Shown: positions 36,063 to 44,477 of the stretch, in pieces
Numbering within the stretch: position 1 is the first letter of the stretch
How the letters are laid out: the number at the start of each line of letters is the position of its first letter
Position numbers and translations under genes: made by a program
NCBI GenBank assembly: GCA_964483375.1
Contig: CAZABJ010000001.1
Coordinates: 62,001 to 126,000, forward strand
DNA from: JAUIEH01 sp964483375
GTDB taxonomy: Bacteria; Pseudomonadota; Alphaproteobacteria; Caulobacterales; Maricaulaceae
Direction: 5' to 3'
Length of the DNA stretch: 64,000 bases
The notes under the pieces: generated by a model
What the model was told of the DNA's origin: nothing
Databases searched by the model: none
The model's input: only the letters and a program-made list of their open reading frames with translations

Positions 36063-36868
36063 TGAGCGAAGCAGCGACGACGTCAAGCGAGACCGCGCTC
36101 ATCCCTGTCGGCGCGCCGAAGGTCTCGGCCCGTCACGTGGACGTCTTCTATGGAGACAAGCAGGCGATCATCGACGTCAGCGTGGACATCCCCGACCGCG
36201 CGGTGACGGCGTTTATCGGTCCCTCGGGTTGCGGGAAATCGACGTTTCTTCGCTGCATCAATCGGATGAACGACACGATTGAAAGCGCGCGCGTCACCGG
36301 TGAAATCCTGATCGACGGCGAGGACGTGAACCACCACAGCATCGACCCCGTGCCGTTGCGCGCCCGGGTGGGGATGGTGTTCCAAAAGCCCAACCCGTTC
36401 CCCAAGACGATCTACGAAAACATCGCCTATGGTCCGAAGATCCACGGTCACGCGCGCGGACGCGCGGAGCTGGACGAAGTCGTGGAGACGAGCCTCCGCC
36501 GGGCGGGTCTGTGGGAGGAGGTGAAGGACCGGCTCCACCAACCCGGCACGGGGCTCTCGGGCGGGCAACAACAGCGGTTGGTGATCGCCCGCGCAATCGC
36601 GGTGCAGCCGGACATCATCCTGATGGACGAACCGTGCTCGGCGCTCGACCCGATCGCGACCGCCACCATTGAGGATCTCATCGCCGAGCTTCGTCGGAAC
36701 TACTGCATCATCATCGTCACCCACTCCATGGCGCAGGCGACCCGCGTGTCCCAGCGGACGGCTTTCTTCCACCTGGGCCACTTGGTGGAGTTCGGACCGA
36801 CCGAAGAAGTCTTCGCCAATCCGCGAGACGACCGCACGCGCGACTACATCACCGGCCGTTTTGGCTGA
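36062..36868 (+). CDS. pstB: Phosphate ABC transporter ATP-binding protein PstB
   Basis: 268 residues. ATPase of the Pst system. Walker A GPSGCGKSTFLRCINRMND, the Q-loop VFQKPNPFPKTIYENIAYG, signature LSGGQQQRLVIARAIA, Walker B ILMDEPCSALDPIAT and the switch His in IIVTHSMAQATR are all in place. The ATG at 36062 overlaps the pstA stop (TGATG) and has CGGAGGTG upstream; in-frame GTG codons 3 and 6 bases earlier are less likely. Confidence 0.97.
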   Translation: MSEAATTSSETALIPVGAPKVSARHVDVFYGDKQAIIDVSVDIPDRAVTAFIGPSGCGKSTFLRCINRMNDTIESARVTGEILIDGEDVNHHSIDPVPLRARVGMVFQKPNPFPKTIYENIAYGPKIHGHARGRAELDEVVETSLRRAGLWEEVKDRLHQPGTGLSGGQQQRLVIARAIAVQPDIILMDEPCSALDPIATATIEDLIAELRRNYCIIIVTHSMAQATRVSQRTAFFHLGHLVEFGPTEEVFANPRDDRTRDYITGRFG

Positions 36869-36892
36869 TCTGAGGCGGAGCCGGACAGGCCC

Positions 36893-37624
36893 ATGACCCA
36901 ACACGTCATACGCTCCTTCGCCGAAGAGCTGGAACTGCTGGCTGGGGACGTCGCGCGCATGGGCGGTCTGACCGAACATCAGACCGCCTCGGCCTTGCAC
37001 GCGGTGGTGCGGCGGGATGAGGGCGCGGCCCGCCTGGCGATCGAGCGTGACGCCCAGGTCGACGCCTTGGAGAAGCGCATTGAAGAGCGCGTGCTGTTGC
37101 TGCTCGCGCTGCGCCAGCCGCTGGCGCGCGACCTGAGGGTCGCCGTCGGATCCCTCAAAATCGCCGCCCATCTCGAACGGGTCGGCGACTTGGCCAAGAA
37201 CATCGCTAAGCGGTCATTGGTTCTCAGCACGTTTGCGCCCCTGCCGATCACGCACGCCATCGAAACGATGGGCCTGGTGGTCTTGGAGCAACTCAAGGAC
37301 GTGCTCGACGCTTATGTTCAAAACGACGTGGAGCGCGCGCTGCGCGTATGGCGCCGCGATGCGACGGTGGACCAACACCACGAAAGCCTGTTCCGCGATT
37401 TGCTGACGGTGATGGGCGAGGGGGCGTCCCAAATCGCTCCGGGCGCGCATCTGATGTTCATCGCAAAAAACATGGAGCGCATTGGCGACTACGCCACGAA
37501 TATCGCCGAAGAGGTCCAGTTTCTTGTCACCGGCGAGCCGGCGCCCGGCTGCCGCCCGAAGGTCGAAACCGCCGCGTTGGAAGACCTGCCGCGCGCGGCG
37601 GGGGATGAGCGTCGCCCGGTTTAG
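36893..37624 (+). CDS. phoU: Phosphate signalling regulator PhoU
   Basis: 243 residues. PhoU links the Pst transporter to PhoR and damps the response when phosphate is plentiful. The two three-helix repeats are seen, each with the metal-binding pattern: LKIAAHLERVGDLAKNIAKR in the first half and FIAKNMERIGDYATNIAEE in the second. The N-terminus SFAEELELLAGDVARMGGL is typical. It starts 24 bases after pstB and ends the plus-strand run; the next gene is convergent. Confidence 0.96.
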   Translation: MTQHVIRSFAEELELLAGDVARMGGLTEHQTASALHAVVRRDEGAARLAIERDAQVDALEKRIEERVLLLLALRQPLARDLRVAVGSLKIAAHLERVGDLAKNIAKRSLVLSTFAPLPITHAIETMGLVVLEQLKDVLDAYVQNDVERALRVWRRDATVDQHHESLFRDLLTVMGEGASQIAPGAHLMFIAKNMERIGDYATNIAEEVQFLVTGEPAPGCRPKVETAALEDLPRAAGDERRPV

Positions 37625-37640
37625 CCGTGCGGTGGGCGGG

Positions 37641-38264
37641 CTATCGTTCGGTCGCGCCTTTTCCGGCGAGGATTTTATCGCGCAGCTTGGCGATGCGCGT
37701 CCGCCGGGTCGCAGCGGTTTTCGCCGTGCTGAGCACGATGACATAGCTGCGCTGACGGCCGGGCGTGAGGCTATGAAAGGCCGCTGCGAGTGCAAGGTCG
37801 TCGGTGAGCGCGTCAGTCAGTTCGACCGGCAGTGGCAGGTCGACGGACCCCTTGGGCGGCCTCTCGCCCGCCGCGGCATAGCCAATCGCCTCCGCCAAAT
37901 ACGCGCATATGACCGGCGCCAGGGCGGCGACGCGGTCGGGGTCCGTGAAGCGGAGCATGTCCGGATGCGGCGTGTTCGGGCCCTGTCTTTCGAGTACGCC
38001 TTGGGGGTCGGTCATCAAGGCCGCGTCGAAGAAGCTGAGGCGAAAGTCATCGCGAAAGGCGCCGATGATGGCGATGTTGCGGTCGGCGTGCCGGTAACAG
38101 GGACAGCCCCAGCGGACGGTTTCATCGAGACCCTCGACGCTCCGGCAGACATGGCGAAGCGCCGCAAGGCCCTCACGCCAGCGCTGAGTTGAGCAGTCAG
38201 GGGTCGCAAAGCGCGCGCAGCGCCCGCATCCCTTAGCGAAATAGTCCTCGACGTTGGTGATCAT
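37641..38264 (-). CDS. YdeI/OmpD-associated family protein (DUF1801 plus OmdA domain)
   Basis: 207 residues. The N-terminal part (about 1-115) resembles DUF1801, with CRSVEGLDETVRWGCPCYRH and IGAFRDDFRLSFFDAALM. The C-terminal part is the OmdA-type tail, with LTDDLALAAAFHSLTPGRQ and AKTAATRRTRIAKLRDKIL. The biochemical role of the family is not established. I start it at ATG 38264; the frame extends to 38444 but that part has no family similarity. It lies head-on between phoU and phoB, interrupting what is one operon in Caulobacter. Confidence 0.85.
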   Translation of the reverse strand: MITNVEDYFAKGCGRCARFATPDCSTQRWREGLAALRHVCRSVEGLDETVRWGCPCYRHADRNIAIIGAFRDDFRLSFFDAALMTDPQGVLERQGPNTPHPDMLRFTDPDRVAALAPVICAYLAEAIGYAAAGERPPKGSVDLPLPVELTDALTDDLALAAAFHSLTPGRQRSYVIVLSTAKTAATRRTRIAKLRDKILAGKGATER

Positions 38265-38335
38265 CCGGTTGTCGCTTGGCCGCCGCGAGGAGACTAAACT
38301 GTCGCCCGCGCCCGGCGCGGCGTCAAACCGTGACG

Positions 38336-38360
38336 CTGGACCGTTCGCAAGGCGGTCCAG
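38336..38360. other. Inverted repeat in the phoB upstream region
   Basis: CTGGACCG and CGGTCCAG form an 8-base perfect stem with a 9-base loop, about 100 bases before phoB. It has no T-run. It may be a regulator site or an RNA structure in the phoB leader. Confidence 0.35.
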
Positions 38361-38460
38361 GGCCGGCTTGTTGCGCCGCAACGCAGCGTTCACAAAACTG
38401 CCATTTGGCGCTACACCCTTCGCCATCGACGGGCGGCTTGGCATCGCCGTGCTCGGATGA

Positions 38461-39180
38461 ATGCGGGAGAACCTTAGGGTGGACGCGTATGTTCTGATCG
38501 TCGAAGACGAGGAGGCGTTGGCGACGCTTCTTCAGTACAATTTGGAAAAAGAAGGCTACCGGGTTTCCGTGGCGCGGGATGGGGATGACGCGCTCACCAT
38601 GGTCGCCGAGCGGCCGCCGGATTTGATGCTGGTCGATTGGATGTTGCCGCGCACGTCGGGATTTGAGGTCTGCCGACGGTTACGCAGCCGCCCCGAGAGC
38701 CGGAATTTGCCCATCATCATGCTGACGGCCCGCGGCGATGAGAGCGATCGCATCCGCGGGCTCGACGTCGGGGCGGATGACTATGTGGTCAAGCCGTTTT
38801 CAATGACCGAGCTGTTCGCGCGAATGCGCGCCGTGCTCCGTCGCATTCGCCCCAGCTTGGCGGAGGACAAAGTCCGCTGCGGCGACATCGTGGTGGATCG
38901 CGTCGCCCATCGGGTTCGCCGCTCAGGCCGCGAAATTCATCTCGGGCCCACGGAATTTCGGCTGCTTGACTACATGATGCAGCATCCCGGCCGGGTGTTT
39001 TCCCGCGAACAGCTCTTGGATGCGGTGTGGGGCTCGGACGTTTATGTCGAGGCCCGCACGGTCGACGTCCATATCGGGCGCTTGCGCAAGGCGCTCAATT
39101 GTGAGGCCACGCCCGACCCGATCCGAACGGTGCGCTCTGCAGGCTATGCGCTGGATGCTGATATTGAAGAGAACGTCTAG
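38461..39180 (+). CDS. phoB: Phosphate regulon response regulator PhoB
   Basis: 239 residues. OmpR-type regulator activated by PhoR under phosphate limitation. The receiver has acceptor Asp59 in LMLVDWMLPRTSG, Lys111 in YVVKPFSM and the family block ESDRIRGLDVGADD. The winged-helix output domain shows GPTEFRLLDYMMQHPGRVFS, REQLLDAVWGSDVYVEARTV and VHIGRLRKALN. A GTG at 38479 (giving VDAYVLIVEDE) with GGAG eight bases upstream is a strong alternative start. It is separated from phoU by an inverted gene, so it needs its own promoter in 38265-38460. Confidence 0.94.
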   Translation: MRENLRVDAYVLIVEDEEALATLLQYNLEKEGYRVSVARDGDDALTMVAERPPDLMLVDWMLPRTSGFEVCRRLRSRPESRNLPIIMLTARGDESDRIRGLDVGADDYVVKPFSMTELFARMRAVLRRIRPSLAEDKVRCGDIVVDRVAHRVRRSGREIHLGPTEFRLLDYMMQHPGRVFSREQLLDAVWGSDVYVEARTVDVHIGRLRKALNCEATPDPIRTVRSAGYALDADIEENV

Positions 39181-39197
39181 CGGATAATCCGAGCAGC

Positions 39198-39225
39198 AAC
39201 GGCGCGGTCGCCTGACCGCGCCGTT
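39198..39225. terminator. Bidirectional terminator between phoB and gcrA
   Basis: AACGGCGCGGTC, loop GCCT, GACCGCGCCGTT: a perfect 12-base stem between the convergent ends of phoB (39180) and gcrA (39270). The outer A-A/T-T pairs give it short A and T flanks on both strands. Confidence 0.75.
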
Positions 39226-39269
39226 CTGACATCCTGCGACGTCGCTCAATCAGCAAACGCCGGCGGGTC

Positions 39270-39791
39270 TCACCAACTCAAGCGGCGGGCCGCGGCGATG
39301 GCGTCAAGCGCGGCTTTGGCGTCTTCGGATTCCCGCCGCCGGCGGCGGGAGGGCTGATACGCCAGCTCCGCATGGGCTTCACAATAGGGGTGGCCAGGCT
39401 TGGGCCTGCGGCCGCAAAACCGGAAACCCTTCTCACCCGGATCGCCGATCGGCCATTTGCAGACATGGTCCGAAAGCGTGAGCACCGTCGCGAAATCGCC
39501 GTTCGGCAGAGGCTGCGCCTCCACAGGCGGCGCTTCGGCGCGCGGTTTCGCCACCCGTTTCACAAAGCTCTTTTCGGCCGGTCGGATCGCCGGGCGTGGT
39601 CGGGAGGCGGTGCTGACCGTCCGCCGCTGCGGCCGAGACGGCGTGGCGCGGCCGGAGAGACCAAGTCGATGCACTTTCCCGATCACCGCGTTCCGGGTGA
39701 CCCCTCCCAGTTCCTTGGCGATCTGGCTGGCCGAAAGGCCTTCCGACCAGAGCTTCTTCAACTTTTCGACGCGATCGTCAGTCCATGCCAT
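39270..39791 (-). CDS. gcrA: Cell cycle regulator GcrA
   Basis: 173 residues. GcrA is the alphaproteobacterial cell-cycle factor that joins sigma70 RNA polymerase and activates promoters carrying CcrM-methylated GANTC. The N-terminal DNA-binding domain is unmistakable: MAWTDDRVEKLKKLWSEGLS, then QIAKELGGVTRNAVIGKVHR. A basic linker follows, and the C-terminal sigma-interacting part has HVCKWPIGDPGEKGFRFCGR and PYCEAHAELAYQP with conserved cysteines. I start at ATG 39791; the frame to 39893 adds residues unlike the family. A GAATC (39950-39954) lies about 160 bases upstream, between gcrA and the divergent ABC-2 gene. Confidence 0.96.
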   Translation of the reverse strand: MAWTDDRVEKLKKLWSEGLSASQIAKELGGVTRNAVIGKVHRLGLSGRATPSRPQRRTVSTASRPRPAIRPAEKSFVKRVAKPRAEAPPVEAQPLPNGDFATVLTLSDHVCKWPIGDPGEKGFRFCGRRPKPGHPYCEAHAELAYQPSRRRRRESEDAKAALDAIAAARRLSW

Positions 39792-40049
39792 GCCGCATCT
39801 CCTATCTTTTACGCGGCGCCATATTTTGTGTCCGCGCAGGCAGCCCCCGTGGTGACGCCCAACAGATTGTATGCGGAAGCGCGTCAGCCACAAAATACGG
39901 AAAGGTTAATATCCACAGGGTCGTTTCGGCGCCAGATTTAGTATCCGGCGAATCGCACCACCCAGCCCGGGCGTTGGCCCGTGGCGGGGACCCCGTGCTA
40001 AGCCGCCCCGGCGCGGCGCGATTTGGCGGCGCGGAGGAGACCGCAAACC

Positions 40050-40853
40050 ATGCGCGACGAGATCGCGGACCGCGTTCGAACCTACGGCGCCATCAACACG
40101 ATCGGCCTCTGGACGTTATTCGAGAAGGAGGTCCGGCGATTTCTCAAGGTCTTTATCCAGACCATTCTCGCCCCGATCATGCAGACGGTCTTGTTCATGG
40201 CCGTGTTGACCCTGGCTTGGGGCGACGCCCGCACGGACATGCTGGGGGTCCCGTTCGCGCAGTTTTTGGCGCCGGGATTGGTGATGATGGCGGTTATCGG
40301 GAACGCGTTCGCGAACGCCTCTTCCTCCCTGGTCGTTTCGAAATTGCAAGGAAATGCGGTGGATTTCCTCATGCCGCCCTTGTCCGCCGCCGAGCTGACG
40401 CTGGCCTTTGTGGGCGGGGCGGCGGTCCGGGGGCTTCTGGTCGGCGCGGCGGGGATCGCGGTGGTGGCGCCGTTCGCTTCCATCGGCGTCGCAAACCTGT
40501 GGGCGATTTTGTATTTCGCCACCGTCGCGGCGGTGATGATGGGCTGTGTGGGGCTCCTGGCCGGGCTCTGGGCGGAGAAGTTCGATCACCTGGCGGCGGT
40601 CACGAATTTCGTCATCACGCCGCTCACGTTTTTGTCGGGAACGTTTTACTCCATCGCCATTCTGCCGGGGCCGCTCGAGGCGGCGAGCCGCTTCAATCCG
40701 TTCTTCCACTTGATCGACGGCTTTCGCTTCGGCTTCATCGGCGCGTATGACGGGTCGCCGTTAGCCGGAGCGGTCGCGACAGCGGCGGTGACCGCAGCCC
40801 TGGTCGCCGCGAGCTACGTCGCGCTGCGATCAGGATGGCGGCTGAAGGCGTAA
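40050..40853 (+). CDS. ABC-2 type transporter permease
   Basis: 267 residues with six membrane segments in the ABC-2 pattern: TILAPIMQTVLFMAVLTLAW, FLAPGLVMMAVIGNAFANAS, LLVGAAGIAVVAPFASIG and the late FVITPLTFLSGTFYSI-LP block, a family hallmark. Such permeases export polysaccharides, lipids or drugs together with a separate ATPase. No ATPase gene adjoins it, so the cargo is unknown. The ATG at 40050 follows GGAGGAG; the frame begins 9 codons earlier at a TTG. argD follows after 18 bases. Confidence 0.88.
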   Translation: MRDEIADRVRTYGAINTIGLWTLFEKEVRRFLKVFIQTILAPIMQTVLFMAVLTLAWGDARTDMLGVPFAQFLAPGLVMMAVIGNAFANASSSLVVSKLQGNAVDFLMPPLSAAELTLAFVGGAAVRGLLVGAAGIAVVAPFASIGVANLWAILYFATVAAVMMGCVGLLAGLWAEKFDHLAAVTNFVITPLTFLSGTFYSIAILPGPLEAASRFNPFFHLIDGFRFGFIGAYDGSPLAGAVATAAVTAALVAASYVALRSGWRLKA

Positions 40854-40871
40854 GACCGCAGGAGACACAAC

Positions 40872-42059
40872 ATGGCCGGACACTTCTTCGACACTTACGC
40901 CCCGCCCGGGATCGATTTCGAGCGTGGAGAGGGGCCTGTTCTGTTCGCTGCAGACGGAACGCGCTACTTGGATTTCATCGCCGGCATCGCGGTCAACGCA
41001 CTTGGGCATTGCCACCCCAAACTGGTCGGGGCGCTCACCGAACAGGCCGGCAAGCTCTGGCACTTGTCGAACATGTTCAAAAACCCCGGCGGGGAGGCGT
41101 TGGCCCAGGCCTATTGCGACGCCACCTTCGCCGACCGCGTGTTTTTCACGAATTCCGGCGCAGAGGCCGTGGAGTGCGCGCTCAAAACCGCGCGGCGCTA
41201 TCACTTCGCCAAGGGGGCGCCGGAGCGGATCAAGATCATCGGCTTCACCGGCTCCTTCCATGGCCGCACCTACGGCGCGATCAACGCCGCCGCGAACCCG
41301 AACTATCTTGAGGGCTTCGGCCCGTCCATGCCCGGCTTCGAGCAACTCGACTTCGGCGACCATGAGGCGCTTGACCGCGCCATCGACGAAACCACCGCCG
41401 CGGTCATTGTCGAGCCGGTCCAGGGCGAGGGCGGCGTCCGTGCGTTGCCCGACGCCTGTTTGACCGGGCTGCGCGAACGGACGCGCGAGCGCGGCGCCTT
41501 GTTGATCTATGACGAGGTGCAGTCCGGCGCCGGCCGCACCGGCCGCTTGTTCGCCCATGAATGGGCGCCGGAAGCGGCCCCCGACATCATGGCGGTCGCC
41601 AAAGGCGTGGGCGGGGGGTTCCCGATGGGGGCGTGCCTCGCCACCGACGAGGCGGCTCAGGCCATGACCCCGGGCACCCATGGCTCGACATTCGGCGGCA
41701 ATGCGTTGGCGATGGCGGTCGGCTTGGCTGTGATGGAGGAGCTGACGTCGGAAGGCTTCCTTGAGCGGGTGCGCGACGTCGGCAATCATCTCCGTCAAGG
41801 CCTTGAGGGTTTGAAGGACGCCCATCCCGGCATGATCGAAGAGGTGCGCGGCAAGGGGTTGTTGTTGGGGTTGAAGCTCACGGTTCCCAACAAGCTGGTG
41901 CGGGACCATGCCCGCAACCGAGGTCTGTTGGTGGGGGTCGCCGGCGAAAACGTTCTCCGCATGGCGCCGCCGCTCATTATTGAGCAAACGCATGTGACCG
42001 AAGCGCTTTCCGTGCTCGACGCCGCCCTGAGCGCGACAGCCGCGGAGCAGGCCGCGTGA
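40872..42059 (+). CDS. argD: Acetylornithine aminotransferase
   Basis: 395 residues, a class III PLP-dependent aminotransferase. ArgD forms N-acetylornithine in arginine synthesis and often serves as succinyldiaminopimelate aminotransferase too. Family blocks: YLDFIAGIAVNALGHCHPKL, MFKNPGGEALAQ, FTNSGAEAVECALKTARRYH, the motif YDEVQSGAGRTGRLFAHEW and the PLP lysine in MAVAKGVGGGFPMGACLA. Its last 4 bases overlap hslO. In many alphaproteobacteria the order is argD-argF-hslO; argF is absent here. Confidence 0.94.
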   Translation: MAGHFFDTYAPPGIDFERGEGPVLFAADGTRYLDFIAGIAVNALGHCHPKLVGALTEQAGKLWHLSNMFKNPGGEALAQAYCDATFADRVFFTNSGAEAVECALKTARRYHFAKGAPERIKIIGFTGSFHGRTYGAINAAANPNYLEGFGPSMPGFEQLDFGDHEALDRAIDETTAAVIVEPVQGEGGVRALPDACLTGLRERTRERGALLIYDEVQSGAGRTGRLFAHEWAPEAAPDIMAVAKGVGGGFPMGACLATDEAAQAMTPGTHGSTFGGNALAMAVGLAVMEELTSEGFLERVRDVGNHLRQGLEGLKDAHPGMIEEVRGKGLLLGLKLTVPNKLVRDHARNRGLLVGVAGENVLRMAPPLIIEQTHVTEALSVLDAALSATAAEQAA

Positions 42060-42997
42060 GCGGCGACGGCTCCACAGGCGATTTTGACCTCCTTGGCGGC
42101 CGAGACGATCTCGTCGCGGCGTTTCAGCTCGAAGGCCGCCCCGTGCGCGGCCGCATCGTTCGCTTGGGCGCGGTGCTCGACGAAATCCTGACCGCGCATA
42201 ACTATCCCGACCCCGTCGCGCGCGTGCTTGGGGAGGCGGTGATTTTGTCGGTTTTGGTGGGGGCGTCGCTCAAATTCGACGGGCGTTTGGTGGTGCAAAC
42301 GCGTGGAGACGGGCCGATCCTCTTCATGGTCGCCGACTATCAGACTGACGGCGGTCTTCGTGGCTTCGCCAAGGCGGACGAAGAGCGTTTGACCGAGATG
42401 CTGGCGCGCGAGCCCAGACCCAGCGCCGGGCTTCTCTTAGGGTCAGGCGACCTCGCCATGACCATCGACCAAGGGCCGGATTTCGACCGCTATCAAAGCG
42501 TAGCGCCGATCGAAGGGCGGTCTCTGGCCGACATCGCCCAGGGCTATTTCGAGCGCTCAGAGCAGGTGCCCACCCGCATCCGCCTTTCGGTGGAGCGGGT
42601 CGAGGCGCTGGATGGCGGGCGCACATGGCGCGGCGGCGGGGCGATCCTGCAGCGCATCGCCGCGGATGACGAACGCGGTGAGACCGCCGACGATTGGGAC
42701 AACGGCCGGGCTCTGTTCGAAACCATCGACGACAGCGAACTCGTCGATCCCGACATTTCCTCGGGCGTTCTGTTGTTCCGGCTGTTTCATGAGGACGGGG
42801 TGCGCATTTTCCCCGCCGTCGACTTGACCCGTCGCTGCAGTTGTTCGCGCGCGCGCATCGTGTCGGTGCTGTCGAGTTTCCCCCGTTCGGAAGTCGAGGA
42901 CATGGTGGAGCCCGACGGCTGCGTGCGCGTCACCTGCGAATACTGCAACACCGACTTCCGCTTCGACCTTTCTGAGATTGGCGGGCCCGCACGGTAG
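42056..42997 (+). CDS. hslO: Redox-regulated chaperone Hsp33
   Basis: 313 residues. Hsp33 is a holdase that is activated when its C-terminal zinc site is oxidised. The conserved C-terminal cysteines are present as CSC (in RRCSCSRARIVSVLSSF) and CEYC (in VRVTCEYCNTDFRFD). The N-terminal domain shows VLGEAVILSVLVGASLKFDG and TRGDGPILFMVADYQTDG. Translation starts with GTG at 42056, overlapping the argD stop (GTGA), which indicates translational coupling. Confidence 0.96.
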   Translation: MSGDGSTGDFDLLGGRDDLVAAFQLEGRPVRGRIVRLGAVLDEILTAHNYPDPVARVLGEAVILSVLVGASLKFDGRLVVQTRGDGPILFMVADYQTDGGLRGFAKADEERLTEMLAREPRPSAGLLLGSGDLAMTIDQGPDFDRYQSVAPIEGRSLADIAQGYFERSEQVPTRIRLSVERVEALDGGRTWRGGGAILQRIAADDERGETADDWDNGRALFETIDDSELVDPDISSGVLLFRLFHEDGVRIFPAVDLTRRCSCSRARIVSVLSSFPRSEVEDMVEPDGCVRVTCEYCNTDFRFDLSEIGGPAR

Positions 42998-43180
42998 GTG
43001 ACGGCCAGCCGGAACACTGGTGCGGCGGGCGCTGTTGCCTCGCTTGTCGAAGGCGCATCGGAGGGGGGGCCATGGGAAAAAAACGGCCGCATATTGCAAG
43101 TCCAAGCGGCTCTTTGGGTTTGTGATCGTCGCGGCGATGTTAAGACGTCTCGGTCAAACAGGGCGAAGGGGACCCAACCA

Positions 43181-44101
43181 ATGACGAAACGTGCAGGGAA
43201 AGATGTGTTCGGAATGGCGCTCGCGGCCGCGGTCCTGGCGATTGCGCCGGTCGGATGCGCTTCAATGGCGGATGTGTCGAGCCGCGCATTGACGGACAGC
43301 ACGGCAGACGCTGATTTGCCGCGTGACATTGACGGGCGGTCCGCCGAATTGCTGTCGGCCTTTTTCGGGCTCGATAACGGCTTGCCCTTTGTCGCCAACC
43401 GCATTTGCCGAGGCGCGTCAGGCAAAGACGGCATGCCGGTGATCTTTTCGACCGAGATCGATCCCGCCACGATGCAAGCGGGAGACTTTCAAGTCACCAC
43501 CAGCTCTGGCGAAACCGGGGTCATGCATTGCGCGTCTCTGCTCCCTGCGACCGATGCAGGCGAGTTGCGCACAGTGCTGTTGGTGGGGGAATTCGGGAAC
43601 GCCGACGAAGATCCGCCGGCGCGCGTCGAGATCATCGGGCATTTGCACGCCCTCGACGGCGCGCTCGACTTTCAAGGCGCAAGCATTGAGGTGACGCCGC
43701 TCGAACCCGGTCCCACCCTGGTCATGGCTGAGAGTGTGTCGGAGGACGCCGTGGATCTAGACCTGGGAATGCGCCGCACGACGGGAACGCTTTGCCCCGA
43801 AGAAGGCGTCGTTCAGGCCGTGCGCGCCGTTTGGGCGGGCGGCGTGACGTTGGAGAATGGGGAGGAACCCGGCGAGGCGGAGCGCGACCTCTATAGCGTC
43901 ACCGTGCGTGCGGACGACGGTTCTGAGCGCGTTGTGACGCCGGTGGCGCTTGCTGATCTCGGCGATGGGGACAACAACCACGTGCTCTGTCTCGGCACGA
44001 CCGACCAGCCTGTGTCGGTTTCATTCCCCGCCGGCGTCCTGACGGACCCGAACGACGACCTGAACCCCGCGACGACTGTCGCGGTCACGCAAACGCCTTA
44101 A
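43181..44101 (+). CDS. Hypothetical exported protein, possible lipoprotein
   Basis: 306 residues, no family recognised. The N-terminus MTKRAGKDVFGMALAAAVLA runs to a possible lipoprotein cysteine, Cys26 in APVGCASM; the residue at -3 is Pro, so the lipobox is not ideal. The mature part is acidic, rich in Asp, Glu, Thr and Val, with predicted beta strands and four more cysteines. DGMPVIFSTEIDPATMQAGD resembles the opening of an Ig-like or Big-type beta-sandwich. I start at 43181, where the signal sequence begins; the frame is open to 42998 without support. It is followed by a strong hairpin. Confidence 0.72.
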   Translation: MTKRAGKDVFGMALAAAVLAIAPVGCASMADVSSRALTDSTADADLPRDIDGRSAELLSAFFGLDNGLPFVANRICRGASGKDGMPVIFSTEIDPATMQAGDFQVTTSSGETGVMHCASLLPATDAGELRTVLLVGEFGNADEDPPARVEIIGHLHALDGALDFQGASIEVTPLEPGPTLVMAESVSEDAVDLDLGMRRTTGTLCPEEGVVQAVRAVWAGGVTLENGEEPGEAERDLYSVTVRADDGSERVVTPVALADLGDGDNNHVLCLGTTDQPVSVSFPAGVLTDPNDDLNPATTVAVTQTP

Positions 44102-44136
44102 GGCTTACGGCCCCGGGCGCGCCACAGGTTCGGTTC

Positions 44137-44164
44137 GGCTGGCGATGGGCGACCCTCGCCAGCC
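44137..44164. terminator. Hairpin between convergent genes
   Basis: GGCTGGCGA and TCGCCAGCC form a 9-base perfect stem; the interior GGG-CGA-CCC can extend it. It lies between the ends of the lipoprotein-like gene (44101, plus) and the XRE gene (44247, minus). No T-run. Confidence 0.5.
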
Positions 44165-44246
44165 GCTGCGGGGCGCGACCGGGGTTCGCCGGCCTCAGCC
44201 GAGCGATCCGACGGTTGCGTCTTGGTTTCGCTCGGCGCTGTGAGGC

Positions 44247-44471
44247 TCAGCGCTCACTCGTCTCAGGCTTGTGCTCGGGTCTTTCCCGCTCGAAAATCTC
44301 CTCGATCGTCAAATCGAACGTTTCGGCGATATCGAAAGCCAGCGGCAGCGAGGGGTCAAAGCGACCATTCTCAATCGCGTTGACCGAGTTGCGCGATACG
44401 CCCACTCGCGCCGCCAATTCCGCTTGGCTCCAACCAAACTGCGCGCGCAGCGCTTTGATTCGGTTCTTCAT
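44247..44471 (-). CDS. Small XRE-family regulator
   Basis: 74 residues, little more than one helix-turn-helix domain: MKNRIKALRAQFGWSQAELA, ARVGVSRNSVNAIENGRFDP, then SLPLAFDIAETFDLTIEEIF. The motif IENGRFDPSLPLAFDIA marks the group of short XRE proteins encoded after membrane proteins. It starts 6 bases after the membrane gene, so the two form one operon. A second such regulator at 50201-50410 is about half identical. It probably represses its own operon through the palindrome at 45029-45048. Confidence 0.92.
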   Translation of the reverse strand: MKNRIKALRAQFGWSQAELAARVGVSRNSVNAIENGRFDPSLPLAFDIAETFDLTIEEIFERERPEHKPETSER

Positions 44472-44477
44472 GGCGGC

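Noticed and set aside
36083..37171. 362-codon open frame antisense to pstB and phoU
   Set aside because: It lies fully opposite two certain genes; its composition (His/Arg/Val rich, low complexity) is what reversed high-GC coding sequence gives, and no family is visible.
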